Source of the DNA: Microbacterium immunditiarum
GTDB lineage: Bacteria > Actinomycetota > Actinomycetes > Actinomycetales > Microbacteriaceae
NCBI RefSeq assembly: GCF_013409785.1
Contig: NZ_JACCBV010000001.1
Span: 992,001-1,056,000, forward strand
DNA length: 64,000 nucleotides
Direction of reading: 5' to 3'
The position numbers and the translations under genes are program-made. Each line of letters starts with the position of its first letter. Positions within the stretch are counted from its first letter, which is position 1. The notes beneath the pieces were generated by a model. The model did no database searches. It was not told where the DNA came from and saw only the letters and a list, made by a program, of their open reading frames with translations. Shown here piece by piece: positions 43,548-52,425 of this stretch.

Positions 43548-44412
43548 GCCGAAGACCCTCGGGCGTCTCCTCGAGCGGGAAGAATCTCGCGCGCTCGTCG
43601 GGCGTGCGGTTCGGGGTGTGCAGCGCGAGGAGGAGCCGGCCGGCGGCATCCGCGAAGATCATTCCGTGACCGCCGTCGGCGGGCCACAGCGGCTCGTCCG
43701 ACTGCGTCCACGGACCCTCGATGCGTCCCGACTGCGACGTCGCGACGCCCATCGCGTAGCCCGAGTCGCCGAAGCTGGACCACAGCATGAGCAGCCGCCC
43801 GTCGCGCGTGCGGTGCATCGACGGGCCATCCGTCACGAACACCCGCGGAAACTCCGTGCGATCGATCGACCGCGCCCACCGCGCCTCCGACGCCCGGAAC
43901 AGCAGCCGTGGCTCGCCGACCGTCCCGCGCAGGTCGTCGGTCAGCCGGATCGCGTGCACTTCTCCGTCCCCGACGTCCTTCCACTCGTGGCAGAACACGA
44001 GGTACGGCACGCCGTCCTCGACGTGGAGCGTGCCGTCGAGGCACTCCCATCGGCGCGGAGTCACGGGTTCGGGCGACCACGGCTCATACGGCCCCTGGGG
44101 GCGCTCCGCACGAAGCACCTGAGTGCCCCGTCGCTCACCGGGCGCGGTGAACGTCGCGAACATGTAGAACGCCCCGCGATAGGGGTGCACCTCGGGCGCC
44201 CAGTACTGCGTGTGCGACCAGAAGTCGGGGGCGGGCCGGAACGCCGGCGCCGGCCCGTGCCACTCATCGAGATCGGTGCTCCAGTACGTGTCGAACCCCG
44301 TCGCGGGGCCCGTCCAGATGTCTTCGTCGGTGCTCCCGAAGAGGTGGTATCGACCCTCGTCGGGGTCGTACAGCACGAATGGGTCGCGGATCTGGATCTC
44401 GTCGAGTCGCAA
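43537..44412 (-). CDS. GH43-like glycoside hydrolase
   Basis: 291 residues of a five-bladed propeller. The opening IQIRDPFVLYDPDEGRYHLFGS supplies the first catalytic Asp, YWAPEVHPYRGAFYMFAT the middle position and TDGPSMHRTRDGRLLMLWSS another conserved blade. The family removes arabinose, xylose or galactose units from plant cell-wall glycans. No signal peptide is seen, so the enzyme is cytoplasmic. TTG 44412 preceded by GGAG is the likely start, 10 bases after the kinase stop, placing it in the rhamnose operon. Confidence 0.85.
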   Translation of the reverse strand: MRLDEIQIRDPFVLYDPDEGRYHLFGSTDEDIWTGPATGFDTYWSTDLDEWHGPAPAFRPAPDFWSHTQYWAPEVHPYRGAFYMFATFTAPGERRGTQVLRAERPQGPYEPWSPEPVTPRRWECLDGTLHVEDGVPYLVFCHEWKDVGDGEVHAIRLTDDLRGTVGEPRLLFRASEARWARSIDRTEFPRVFVTDGPSMHRTRDGRLLMLWSSFGDSGYAMGVATSQSGRIEGPWTQSDEPLWPADGGHGMIFADAAGRLLLALHTPNRTPDERARFFPLEETPEGLRLRA

Positions 44413-44422
44413 GGGATCTCCG

Positions 44423-45847
44423 TTACGTGCGGGCCGGCGCGGGTTCGTAGCGGACGAGAGGGACGGATGCCGCCACCGCCGCCCGCAGCGTCTCGAGTGT
44501 GGCATCCGGGCCGAACCAGCCGTGTGCACGTGCCTGCACCAGCACGTTCCCGAGCGCGGTCGCCTCGACCGGGCCCGCCAGCACGGGCAATCCGGACCGG
44601 TCGGCGGTCGCCTGGCACAGCAGCCGGTTGAGCGAACCGCCGCCCACGATGTGCACGACGTCGAGGTGTCGGCCGGTGACCCGGGCGACCGTCGTGAGGG
44701 CGTCCGCGAACGCGACGGCGATGCTCTCGACGATCGTGCGGACGAACGCCGCGCGCGACTCCGGCACGGAAGAGCCGCTCCCGCGCAGCACTGCCGCGAT
44801 ACGCGCGGGCATGTCGCCGGGTGCCGAGAGGCGCGGGTCGTTCGCGTCGAACAGAGCGAACTCACCGTCGACGGCGGATGCCTCGTCGAGCAGCTCGCCC
44901 AGGTCGAGCGGCGAGCCGTCCTGCTCCGCCCACGCGCTGACGGTCTCGGTGAGCAGCCACAGACCCGTGACGTTGTGGAGGAAGCGGATGCGGCCGTCGA
45001 CGCCGCCCTCGTTGGTGAAGAGCGCTTCGCGCGCCGCATCCGTCACCACGGGCTCGTCGAGCTCGACGCCCACCAGCCCCCACGTGCCGCACGAGATGTA
45101 GGCCGCGCTCGGCGACGCGAGCGGGACCGCGACGACCGCGGACGCGGTGTCGTGCGAGCCGACCGCGACGACCTCGAGCGGGGCGCCGATGCGCTCGAGC
45201 GCCTCACCGCGCACGGCGCCGAGACTCGCGCCCGGATCGACGAGCGGCGGCAGCGCCGACCGCGGCACCCCGAGGCGCTGGGCCAGCTCGGTGTCCCACT
45301 CGCGCGTGCGCACGTCGAGCAGCCCCGTCGTCGAGGCGTTCGTGCGCTCGGCGACGCGGACCCCAGTCAGGAGGAACGCGATGAGGTCGGGGATGAGGAG
45401 CGCGGCATCCGCTTCGCGCGACTGTGCGTCGACCGCGTACTGGTAGAGCGTGTTGAACGGCAGGAACTGCAGCCCGTTGCGGCGGTACAGCTCGTCGAAC
45501 GGCACGACTGCGTGCACGGCCTCGACTCCGGCGGCCGTGCGCTCGTCGCGGTAGTGGAACGGCGCGTCGAGCAGCTCGTCGCCCCGCAGCAGTCCGTAGT
45601 CGACAGCCCACGAGTCGATCCCGATGCTCGCGATGCCCGGCTCGCGCCGCACCGCTTCGGCGAGTCCCGCGAGGATGTGGTCATACAGCGCCGCGAAGTC
45701 CCATCGCAGCGAGCCGTCGGCGGCTGTGACGGGTCCGTTCGGGAAGCGCGCGACCTGCTCCAGGCGTACCGCGCCGTCGGCGACGTACCCGAGCATGACG
45801 CGCCCGCTCGTCGCCCCGAGGTCGACTGCTGCGACGACGCCGCTCAC
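44423..45847 (-). CDS. rhaB: Rhamnulokinase (FGGY family)
   Basis: 474 residues. The N-terminal ATPase fold starts VAAVDLGATSGRVMLGYV; the substrate region SIGIDSWAVDYGLL and GLQFLPFNTLYQY match rhamnulokinase. GSHDTASAVVAVP and the C-terminal HIVGGGSLNRLLCQATAD are FGGY hallmarks. It phosphorylates L-rhamnulose for the aldolase encoded upstream. GTG 45847 gives a conventional N-terminus; a longer in-frame start (ATG 45892) would add a basic tail inside a palindromic element and is not favoured. Confidence 0.93.
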   Translation of the reverse strand: MSGVVAAVDLGATSGRVMLGYVADGAVRLEQVARFPNGPVTAADGSLRWDFAALYDHILAGLAEAVRREPGIASIGIDSWAVDYGLLRGDELLDAPFHYRDERTAAGVEAVHAVVPFDELYRRNGLQFLPFNTLYQYAVDAQSREADAALLIPDLIAFLLTGVRVAERTNASTTGLLDVRTREWDTELAQRLGVPRSALPPLVDPGASLGAVRGEALERIGAPLEVVAVGSHDTASAVVAVPLASPSAAYISCGTWGLVGVELDEPVVTDAAREALFTNEGGVDGRIRFLHNVTGLWLLTETVSAWAEQDGSPLDLGELLDEASAVDGEFALFDANDPRLSAPGDMPARIAAVLRGSGSSVPESRAAFVRTIVESIAVAFADALTTVARVTGRHLDVVHIVGGGSLNRLLCQATADRSGLPVLAGPVEATALGNVLVQARAHGWFGPDATLETLRAAVAASVPLVRYEPAPART

Positions 45848-45861
45848 ACCCCGCACCCGTT

Positions 45862-45945
45862 CGCCGAACGCACGACTTCGCGCCCAACGCACGACGTGGC
45901 GATGTCGGTGAACCGTGCACTCGACGGGAAGTCGTGCACTCGGCG
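45862..45945. repeat. Palindromic element between aldolase and kinase genes
   Basis: An 84-base interrupted palindrome: CGCCGA-AC-GCACGACTTC (45862-45879) pairs with GAAGTCGTGC-AC-TCGGCG (45928-45945), broken only by an AC/AC mismatch pair. The inner 48 bases hold two further copies of the theme (AACGCACGAC and CCGTGCACTCGACG). The four-fold motif layout resembles the element at 25780-25846 though the sequence differs. Located inside the rhamnose operon, it could end or attenuate transcription before rhaB. Confidence 0.65.
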
Positions 45946-45962
45946 CAGAAGGGGGGAGGGAG

Positions 45963-48029
45963 TCATCGCAGGAACGCCGCCGCGACGCCAGAGTCCACCG
46001 GGACGTGCAGGCCGGTCGTGCGGCTCAGCTCGGGGCCCGTGAGCACGTACACCGCGTCGGCGACGTTCTCGGGGACGACCTCGCGCCTCAGGATCGTGCG
46101 CTGCGCGTAGAACTCTCCGAGCTTGTCCTCGGGCACGCCGTAGGTTGCGGCGCGGTTGGCGCCCCAGCCCGACGCGAAGATGCCCGAGCCGCGCACGACG
46201 CCGTCGGGGTTCACGCCGTTGACGCGGATGCCGTGCTCGCCGAGCTCGACCGCGAGAAGCCGCACCTGGTGCGCCTGGTCGGCCTTCGTCGCGGAGTACG
46301 CGATGTTGCTGGGGCCTGCGAACACGGAGTTCTTCGACGAGATGTAGACGATGTCGCCGCCCATGCTCTGTTCGATGAGCGCCTTCGCGGCGGCCTTCGA
46401 TACGAGGAACGAGCCCTTCGCCATGACGTCGTGCTGGAGGTCCCAGTCCGCCTCGGTGGTCTCGAGCAGCGGCTTCGAGAGTGACAGGCCGGCGTTGTTG
46501 ACGACGAGGTCGATGCCGCCGAACGCGAGCAGGGTCGCGTCGATCGCGGCCTGCACCGCCGCGGGATCGGCGACGTTCGCGGCGACTCCGATCGCGACAT
46601 CCGTGTTCCCGAGCTCCGCCGCGACGGCCTGCGCCTTCTCGAGGTCGAGGTCGGCCACGACGACGCACGCGCCCTCGGCCGCGAGCCGCGACGCGATCGC
46701 CTTGCCGATGCCCGACGCGGCGCCGGTCACGAAGGCGACACGGCCCTGATGCGACTTCGGCTTCGGCATCCGCTGCAGCTTGGCCTCTTCGAGCGCCCAG
46801 TACTCGATGCGGAACTTCTCGGCGTCGCCGATCGGCGTGTAGGTCGACAGCGCCTCGGCGCCGCGCATGACGTTGATCGCGTTGACGTAGAACTCGCCCG
46901 CGACGCGCGCGGTCTGCTTGTTCGCGCCGTACGAGAACATGCCCACGCCCGGCACGAGCACGATGAGCGGGTCGGCGCCGCGCATCGCGGGGCTGTCGGG
47001 CGCCGCGTGGGCCTCGTAGTACGCGCGGTAGTCGGCGCGGTACTGCTCGTGCAGCTCCTTGAGCCGCGCGATCGAGTCCTCGACGGATGCGTCCGCAGGA
47101 AGGTCGAGCAGCATCGGCTTGACCTTCGTGCGCAGGAAGTGGTCGGGGCAGCTCGTGCCCAGCTCCGCGAGCGCGGGCGCCTTCTCCGACGCGAGGAAGT
47201 CGAGCACGACCTCGCTGTCGGTGAAGTGGCCGACCATCGGCTTGTCGGTCGAGGCGAGTCCGCGGATCGTCGGCGCGAGGGCCGCGGCCTTCGCGCGGCG
47301 CTCCGCCTCCGGCAGCGCCTCGAACCCGGCCCGCACGCCGCCGAACGGCTCGGGCTTCCCGTGCTCGGCGATGTGGGCCGCGGCCGTCTCGATGATCCAC
47401 AGCGAGTTGCGCTCGGCCTCGTCGGAGGTGTCGCCCCACGCGGTGATGCCGTGCCCGCCGAGGATGCAGCCGACCGCCTGCGGCTTGCGCCGCTTGATCT
47501 CGGCGATGTCGAGGCCGAGCTGGAACCCGGGGCGCCGCCACGGCACCCACGCGACCTTGTCGCCGAAGATCTTCGCGGTGAGCTCTGCGCCGTCGGCGGC
47601 GGTCGCGATCGCGATGCCCGAATCCGGATGCAGGTGGTCCACGTGCGCCGCGTCGACGAGGCCGTGCATCGCGGTGTCGATCGACGGCGCCGCGCCGCCC
47701 TTGCCGTGCAGGCAGTAGTCGAACGCGGCGACCATCTCGTCCTCGCGCTCGACGCCGGGGTAGACGCCGGCGAGGGCGCGCATGCGGTCGAGCCGCAGCA
47801 CCGCGAGCCCTTCGGGCCGCAGTGTGCCGAGGTCGCCGCCAGACCCCTTGACCCACAGCAGCTCGACGGGCTCGCCCGTCACCGGGTCGGTCTCAGTGCC
47901 CTTGGCGGAGGTGTTTCCGCCCGCATAGTTCGTGTTCGCGGGGTTCGAGCCGAGGCGGTTCGAGCGCGCGATGAGTGCCTCGACGGGCTCGGCGAACGGG
48001 TTCTCAAGATCGTCCGTCATCGAGATCAT
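45963..48029 (-). CDS. Bifunctional rhamnulose-1-phosphate aldolase / lactaldehyde dehydrogenase
   Basis: 688 residues with two enzymes in one chain. Residues 1-400 are a class II aldolase (GGNTSAKGTE, the metal-site HVDHLHPDSGIA, ILGGHGITAWGD), splitting rhamnulose 1-phosphate into DHAP and lactaldehyde. Residues about 425-688 are a short-chain dehydrogenase (VAFVTGAASGIGKAIAS, catalytic YSATK) that oxidises lactaldehyde to lactate. This fusion is established for actinobacterial and other rhamnose clusters. ATG 48029 overlaps the rhaI stop (ATGA); ATG 48020 is an alternative. Confidence 0.93.
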   Translation of the reverse strand: MISMTDDLENPFAEPVEALIARSNRLGSNPANTNYAGGNTSAKGTETDPVTGEPVELLWVKGSGGDLGTLRPEGLAVLRLDRMRALAGVYPGVEREDEMVAAFDYCLHGKGGAAPSIDTAMHGLVDAAHVDHLHPDSGIAIATAADGAELTAKIFGDKVAWVPWRRPGFQLGLDIAEIKRRKPQAVGCILGGHGITAWGDTSDEAERNSLWIIETAAAHIAEHGKPEPFGGVRAGFEALPEAERRAKAAALAPTIRGLASTDKPMVGHFTDSEVVLDFLASEKAPALAELGTSCPDHFLRTKVKPMLLDLPADASVEDSIARLKELHEQYRADYRAYYEAHAAPDSPAMRGADPLIVLVPGVGMFSYGANKQTARVAGEFYVNAINVMRGAEALSTYTPIGDAEKFRIEYWALEEAKLQRMPKPKSHQGRVAFVTGAASGIGKAIASRLAAEGACVVVADLDLEKAQAVAAELGNTDVAIGVAANVADPAAVQAAIDATLLAFGGIDLVVNNAGLSLSKPLLETTEADWDLQHDVMAKGSFLVSKAAAKALIEQSMGGDIVYISSKNSVFAGPSNIAYSATKADQAHQVRLLAVELGEHGIRVNGVNPDGVVRGSGIFASGWGANRAATYGVPEDKLGEFYAQRTILRREVVPENVADAVYVLTGPELSRTTGLHVPVDSGVAAAFLR

Positions 48030-49192
48030 GCCCCCCATCCGGCCTGCACGCCGCCGACGCGCTCGGCCTCGATCTTCTCCTGATAGCCGGATGCCCCGAA
48101 CGCCGCCATCGGGTCGCGGGGGAGCCCGCGCGCCTCGCGCCAGTCCGCGAGAGCCGGGCGCACGTCGGTGTAGAACGCGTCCATGAAGATGGCGTTCGCG
48201 GCGAGGACGTCGTTCTCCGCCTGCGCGACCGCGAGCGCCTCGCGGTCGACCAGGAGGGCGCGGGCGGTCATCTCCTGCACGTTGAGCACCGAGCGGATCT
48301 GGCCGGGGATCTTCTTCTCGATGTTGTGGCACTGGTCGAGCATGAACGCGACGTCGGGACTGTTGAGGCCGCCTCCGCGGATCACTTCGAAGATGATGCG
48401 GAACAGCTGGAACGGGTCGGCCGCCCCCACGATGAGGTCGTCGTCGGCGTAGAAGCGCGAGTTGAAGTCGAACGAGCCGAGCTTCCCGAGGCGCAGCAGC
48501 TGCATGACGATGAACTCGATGTTCGTGCCGGGTGCGTGGTGGCCTGTGTCGAGGCACACGACGGCGCGGTCGCCGAGCGCGGCCACCTGCGCGTACGAGG
48601 TGCCCCAGTCAGGGACATCCGTGTGGTAGAAAGCCGGCTCGAAGAACTTGTACTCCAGCACCAGCCGCTGGCCGTCTGTCAGGTGCGCGTAGATCTGCTG
48701 CAGCGAGTCCTGCAGGCGGTCCTGGCGACCGCGCATGTCGTTCTGGCCGGGGTAGTTCGAGCCCTCGGCCAGCCAGATCTTGAGGTCGCGGGACCCCGTC
48801 TCGTCCATGATGTCGATGCACTCGAAGTGGTGCTCGATCGCCTTGCGGCGGACGCGCTCGTCGTGGTGGGTGAGCGCGCCGAACTTGTAGTCCTCGTCCT
48901 GGAACGTGTTCGAGTTGATCGTGCCGAGCGTGACCCCCTGGTCCTCGGCGTGGCGGCGCAGGTCGGCGTAATCCTCGACCTTGTCCCACGGGATGTGCAG
49001 GGCCACGCTCGGCGCGAGCGCCGTGAAGCGGTGGACCTGCGCGGCATCCGCGATCTTCTCGTACGGGTCGCGCGGCGTGCCCGGCGTCGCGAACACGCGG
49101 AACCGCGTGCCCGAGTTGCCGAACGCCCACGACGGCAGCTCGATGCCCTGGGCCTCCAGGGTGGACAGGATCTCGGGGGAGAGGGTGCTCAC
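48026..49192 (-). CDS. rhaI: L-rhamnose isomerase
   Basis: 388 residues of the xylose-isomerase-like barrel, the RhaI (Pseudomonas-type) class that converts L-rhamnose to L-rhamnulose using a divalent metal. Markers: WAFGNSGTRFRVFATPGTPR, IKxW-like LKIWLAEGSNYPGQNDMRGR, VCLDTGHHAPGTNIEF and FDFNSRFYADDDLIVG. GTG 49192 is the start; the stub of an ABC ATPase gene ends over it. It is the first intact gene of the rhamnose operon (rhaI, aldolase fusion, rhaB, GH43). Confidence 0.94.
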   Translation of the reverse strand: MSTLSPEILSTLEAQGIELPSWAFGNSGTRFRVFATPGTPRDPYEKIADAAQVHRFTALAPSVALHIPWDKVEDYADLRRHAEDQGVTLGTINSNTFQDEDYKFGALTHHDERVRRKAIEHHFECIDIMDETGSRDLKIWLAEGSNYPGQNDMRGRQDRLQDSLQQIYAHLTDGQRLVLEYKFFEPAFYHTDVPDWGTSYAQVAALGDRAVVCLDTGHHAPGTNIEFIVMQLLRLGKLGSFDFNSRFYADDDLIVGAADPFQLFRIIFEVIRGGGLNSPDVAFMLDQCHNIEKKIPGQIRSVLNVQEMTARALLVDREALAVAQAENDVLAANAIFMDAFYTDVRPALADWREARGLPRDPMAAFGASGYQEKIEAERVGGVQAGWGA

Positions 49193-49350
49193 GATGTGCG
49201 CTTTCGTCTCAGATTCGCGGGGTGTCGGGGTGGGTGTCGTCGCTCGTGCCGGACCCGCCGGCGGCGAGCTCGTCTGCCGGAGCGCAGGGCGATCACCGAC
49301 CCGAAGGCCTTCTGGACGTCGGCGAGCTCGAGCACGGGGGTCGCGGTCAC
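49189..49350 (-). pseudogene. Truncated sugar ABC importer ATPase (N-terminal stub)
   Basis: From GTG 49350 the frame reads TATPVLELADVQKAFGSVIA and then LR, the unmistakable start of a sugar-importer ATPase (ribose/rhamnose type). It then turns to Arg-rich nonsense and stops at 49189-49191, before any Walker motif. Codon bias is normal up to about 49282 and lost after it. A deletion probably removed the rest of the transporter operon between this point and rhaI, putting rhaI right behind the old operon promoter. Confidence 0.65.
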
Positions 49351-49381
49351 CGGGGCATCACCACTCTCGCTATTAAGGGAG

Positions 49382-49471
49382 TGAATCGTTTCATCCCCTG
49401 CCGAAGCGACAGTAGGCTATGTTTTGAAAGACTGTCAAGCCGGATGCCGCGACCGTGACTGATTCGTTTCA
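49382..49471. promoter_or_regulatory. Paired LacI-type operators of the rhamnose operon
   Basis: TGAATCGTTTCA (49382-49393) and TGATTCGTTTCA (49460-49471) differ at one base, are near-palindromic about the central CG and lie 78 bases apart. They flank the region between the rhamnose operon and the lacI gene at 49512. TAGGCTATG between them may hold a promoter. Two sites at this distance could support a repression loop. Confidence 0.7.
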
Positions 49472-49511
49472 TCAGCTCGATCGGGGCCGGACTTCGGGGT
49501 GGAGGTGACCG

Positions 49512-50510
49512 ATGGCGGTCAGCGTGCGAGACGTCGCCGACGACGCGGGCGTCTCGGTCGGCACGGTGTCGAACGTCCTCAACCGGCCCGAGAAGGTCGC
49601 GCCCGGGACCGTTGCGCGCGTGCAGGCGTCGATCGAGCGCCTCGGCTTCGTGCGCAACGACGCCGCACGTCAGCTCCGCGCAGGCCGCAGCCGCACGATC
49701 GGGCTCATCGTGCTCGATGTGCGCAATCCGTTCTTCACCGAAGTGGCCCGCGGCGCCGAGGAGCGCGCGGCCGAGCACGGCCTCTCGGTGCTCGTCGCCA
49801 ACAGCGACGAGAAGCAGCACCGCGAGGCGACCTATCTCGACCTGTTCGAGGAGCAGCGCATGTTCGGCGTGCTCGTCACGCCGGTCGCTGAGAACCTCCC
49901 GCGGCTGCGGCGCATGCAGGACCGCGGCATCCCGACGGTCCTCGTCGACCGCGAGTCCCACGACGCGGCCTTCGCGTCGGTCGCGGTCGACGACGTCGAG
50001 GGCGGTCGCATCGCCGCGGAGCACCTGCTGTCGATGGGCCGTCGCCGCATCGCGTTCGTCGGGGGTCCCGTCTCCATCCGACAGGTCTCCGACCGTCTCG
50101 CCGGCGCACAGACGGCCGTCGCGGCGGCGGGCGGTCAGCTCGAGTTCATCGGCACCGACGCGCTGACCGTCGAAGAGGGCCGCCGCGTGGGGCGAGGCAT
50201 CCGCGATCGCTCACCTGCCGACCGGCCCGACGCGATCTTCGCGGCCAACGACCTGCTCGCGCTCGGCGTGCTGCAGAGCCTCGTGATGGCCGGGTCGGTC
50301 AGGGTGCCCGAAGACATCGCGCTCATCGGCTACGACGACATCGACTTCTCGGCAGCCGCCGTCATCCCGCTCAGCTCGGTGCGCCAGCCGGCCGCGCTGA
50401 TCGGCTCGACCGCCGTCGACCTGCTGCTGGAGCAGCAGCAGGGAGCGCGGCCGCGCGAGCACGTCGTGTTCCAGCCCGTGCTCGTCGTGCGCGCGTCGAC
50501 CGCGGGCTGA
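49512..50510 (+). CDS. LacI-family regulator of the rhamnose operon
   Basis: 332 residues. HTH: VSVRDVADDAGVSVGTVSNVLNRPEKV at residues 3-29 and hinge helix near NDAARQLRAGRS. The effector domain contains IGLIVLDVRNPFFTEVARGA, FGVLVTPVAENLPRLRRM, AIFAANDLLALGVLQSL and IGYDDIDFSAAAVIPLSSVRQ. GAGGTGA precedes ATG 49512. Divergent from rhaI and next to matching operators, it most probably represses that operon in the absence of L-rhamnose or rhamnulose. Confidence 0.93.
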   Translation: MAVSVRDVADDAGVSVGTVSNVLNRPEKVAPGTVARVQASIERLGFVRNDAARQLRAGRSRTIGLIVLDVRNPFFTEVARGAEERAAEHGLSVLVANSDEKQHREATYLDLFEEQRMFGVLVTPVAENLPRLRRMQDRGIPTVLVDRESHDAAFASVAVDDVEGGRIAAEHLLSMGRRRIAFVGGPVSIRQVSDRLAGAQTAVAAAGGQLEFIGTDALTVEEGRRVGRGIRDRSPADRPDAIFAANDLLALGVLQSLVMAGSVRVPEDIALIGYDDIDFSAAAVIPLSSVRQPAALIGSTAVDLLLEQQQGARPREHVVFQPVLVVRASTAG

Positions 50511-50527
50511 CCGGCACCGGCGGTGCG

Positions 50528-51961
50528 TCAGCTCGCGTGGCGGGGGCGTGCGGATGCCGCGCCCTGACCCCCGCTCGCCGGGACGCGGATCGGCGTGGTC
50601 GCGGCGACCTCGTCGCTGAACTGCTCGGGCTCATGCGGAGCCTGCGCGCCGGCGGCTACGGCCGCCGCCGTGGCCGGAGGCGGAATCCGGACGGAGGTCG
50701 TGAGGATCGAGAGCGGGCGCGTCTCGTCGATCGTGAGCGCGAAGCGGCGCGACTCGTGGCGGCGGACGCGCCCCGACACCGACATCCAGACCGCGCCGAT
50801 CGCGAACGCGATGAACGCGGCGACGGCGCCGACGCCGATCGCGACGCGCGGGCCGAACTGCGCAGCGACCCATCCGATGATCGGGGCGCCGATCGGCGTG
50901 CCGCCCATGAGGATCGCCATGTACAGCGCGAGCACGCGACCGCGCAGCGCGGGGTCGGTCGTGGTCTGCACGTACCCGTTCGCTGTCGTCATCATCGTCA
51001 CGACCGAGAACCCCGTCACCATGAGCGTCACCGCGTAGAGCCAGTACGACGGCATGAACGCGGAGACGCCCGCCGTGACGGCGAACAGCAGCGTGCCGCC
51101 GATGAGGACGCGGATGCGGGCGGCATCGCGCCGCGCCGCCATGAGCGCGCCGGCGACCGAGCCGATGGCGAGGATCGAGCTCAGCAGTCCGAATCCGTCT
51201 GCCTCGCGCCCGAACTCGAGGGCCATCGTCGACGCGAAGATCGGGAAGTTCATGCCGAACGCGCCGATGAGGAACACCATCGCGAACGTCACGACGAGGT
51301 CGGGCCGGCGCGCGACGTAGCGGAACCCGTCGGCGAGGCGTGCGGCCCCGGTCGCCTTCGCGCGCGGCATGAGCTCGTGCGTGCGGATGAGCATGAGCGC
51401 GGCGATCATCGCGATGAACGTCGCCGCGTTCGCGACGAACACCCACCCCGTGCCGATCGCGACGATGACCACGCCCGCGACGGCCGGGCCGATCATGCGC
51501 GCGCCGTTGAACGACGCCGCATTGAGCGCGACCGCGTTCGAGGCGTTCTCGCGCGCGACGAGGTCCGACACGAACGCCTGACGCGCGGGGTTGTCGAACG
51601 CGGCGACGACGCCGAGCGCGAGCGCGAACCCGTACATGATCCAGAGGTTCATCACCTCGGTGAAGATGAGGACGCCGATCGCGAGCGCGAACACGCCGAG
51701 CATCGTCTGCGTCAGCAGCAGCAGGCGGCGGCGGTCGAAGCGGTCGGCGACCCACCCGGTCACGCTCACGAGCAGCAGCGGCGGCGCGAACTGCAGCGCC
51801 ATCGTGACGCCCATCGCGCCGGCGTCGTTGTTCGTGAGGCCGGTGAGCACGACCCAGCTGATCGCCGTCGCCTGCATCCACTGGCCGACGTTGGAGACGA
51901 GCGCTCCGATGAACCAGACCCGGTAGTTGAAGCTCGCGAAGGAGCGGAACATCGCGTTCAC
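50528..51961 (-). CDS. MFS exporter (DHA3/EntS-like)
   Basis: 477 residues with about 12 spans (residues 1-400) and a long hydrophilic Pro/Ala-rich tail (about 75 residues). Markers: FNYRVWFIGALVSNVGQWMQATAISWVV, TGWVADRFDRRRLLLLTQTMLG and DNPARQAFVSDLVARENASNAVALNAASFN, the DHA3 signature of small-molecule exporters. GTG 51961 overlaps the marR stop (GTGA); ATG 51952 is an alternative. Together with the MarR gene it forms a drug-responsive exporter operon. Confidence 0.9.
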   Translation of the reverse strand: MNAMFRSFASFNYRVWFIGALVSNVGQWMQATAISWVVLTGLTNNDAGAMGVTMALQFAPPLLLVSVTGWVADRFDRRRLLLLTQTMLGVFALAIGVLIFTEVMNLWIMYGFALALGVVAAFDNPARQAFVSDLVARENASNAVALNAASFNGARMIGPAVAGVVIVAIGTGWVFVANAATFIAMIAALMLIRTHELMPRAKATGAARLADGFRYVARRPDLVVTFAMVFLIGAFGMNFPIFASTMALEFGREADGFGLLSSILAIGSVAGALMAARRDAARIRVLIGGTLLFAVTAGVSAFMPSYWLYAVTLMVTGFSVVTMMTTANGYVQTTTDPALRGRVLALYMAILMGGTPIGAPIIGWVAAQFGPRVAIGVGAVAAFIAFAIGAVWMSVSGRVRRHESRRFALTIDETRPLSILTTSVRIPPPATAAAVAAGAQAPHEPEQFSDEVAATTPIRVPASGGQGAASARPRHAS

Positions 51962-52425
51962 CGTGCCGCCATCCTCTGCATGAGCTCGGCGGCCTTGGCG
52001 AGGATCGCCCGCTCGTCGGAGTCGAGCTCGGCGAGAGCGGCCTCGACCCATGCGTCGCGGCGACTGACCGTCTCCTGGACGACGGCTCGCCCGGCATCCG
52101 TCAGATCGATCACGACCTTGCGGCCGTCGGTCGCGTCGGCCGTGCGTGTGACGAGCCCCTCCTCCTGCAGGCAGTTGACGGTGCGGTTCATCGCGGGGGC
52201 GGACACGCGCTCGTGATCGGCCAGCTCGCCGAGCGTGTGCGGGCCGTGCATCGTGAGCACCGCGAGCACCGTGAACTGGCCGTCGCTCATCGAGTCGACC
52301 GCGCGCTGCGAGCGCATGCGACGCGACAGCCGGAAGGTCGCCATGCGGAGATCCGACGCCTCTCTCGACAGATCTTCGGTTGTCTGGGAGGACTCTTCGG
52401 TATGCGGCATCAGGATAGTTAACAT
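51958..52425 (-). CDS. MarR-family regulator of the MFS exporter
   Basis: 155 residues; winged helix at about 55-115 (TLGELADHERVSAPAMNRTVNCLQEEGLVTRTADATDGRKVVIDLT). ATG 52425 is used: AAGGG lies 9 bases upstream. ATG 52410 is possible. The start overlaps a large inverted repeat (52418-52445) that is its probable autoregulatory operator. It is translationally coupled to the exporter, the usual arrangement for MarR/EmrR-type repressors released by toxic compounds. Confidence 0.9.
   Translation of the reverse strand: MLTILMPHTEESSQTTEDLSREASDLRMATFRLSRRMRSQRAVDSMSDGQFTVLAVLTMHGPHTLGELADHERVSAPAMNRTVNCLQEEGLVTRTADATDGRKVVIDLTDAGRAVVQETVSRRDAWVEAALAELDSDERAILAKAAELMQRMAAR

Noticed and set aside
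40806..43649. Open frame of 947 codons antisense to the aldarate pathway genes
   Set aside because: Composition is that of a shadow frame; all recognisable enzyme motifs are on the plus strand.
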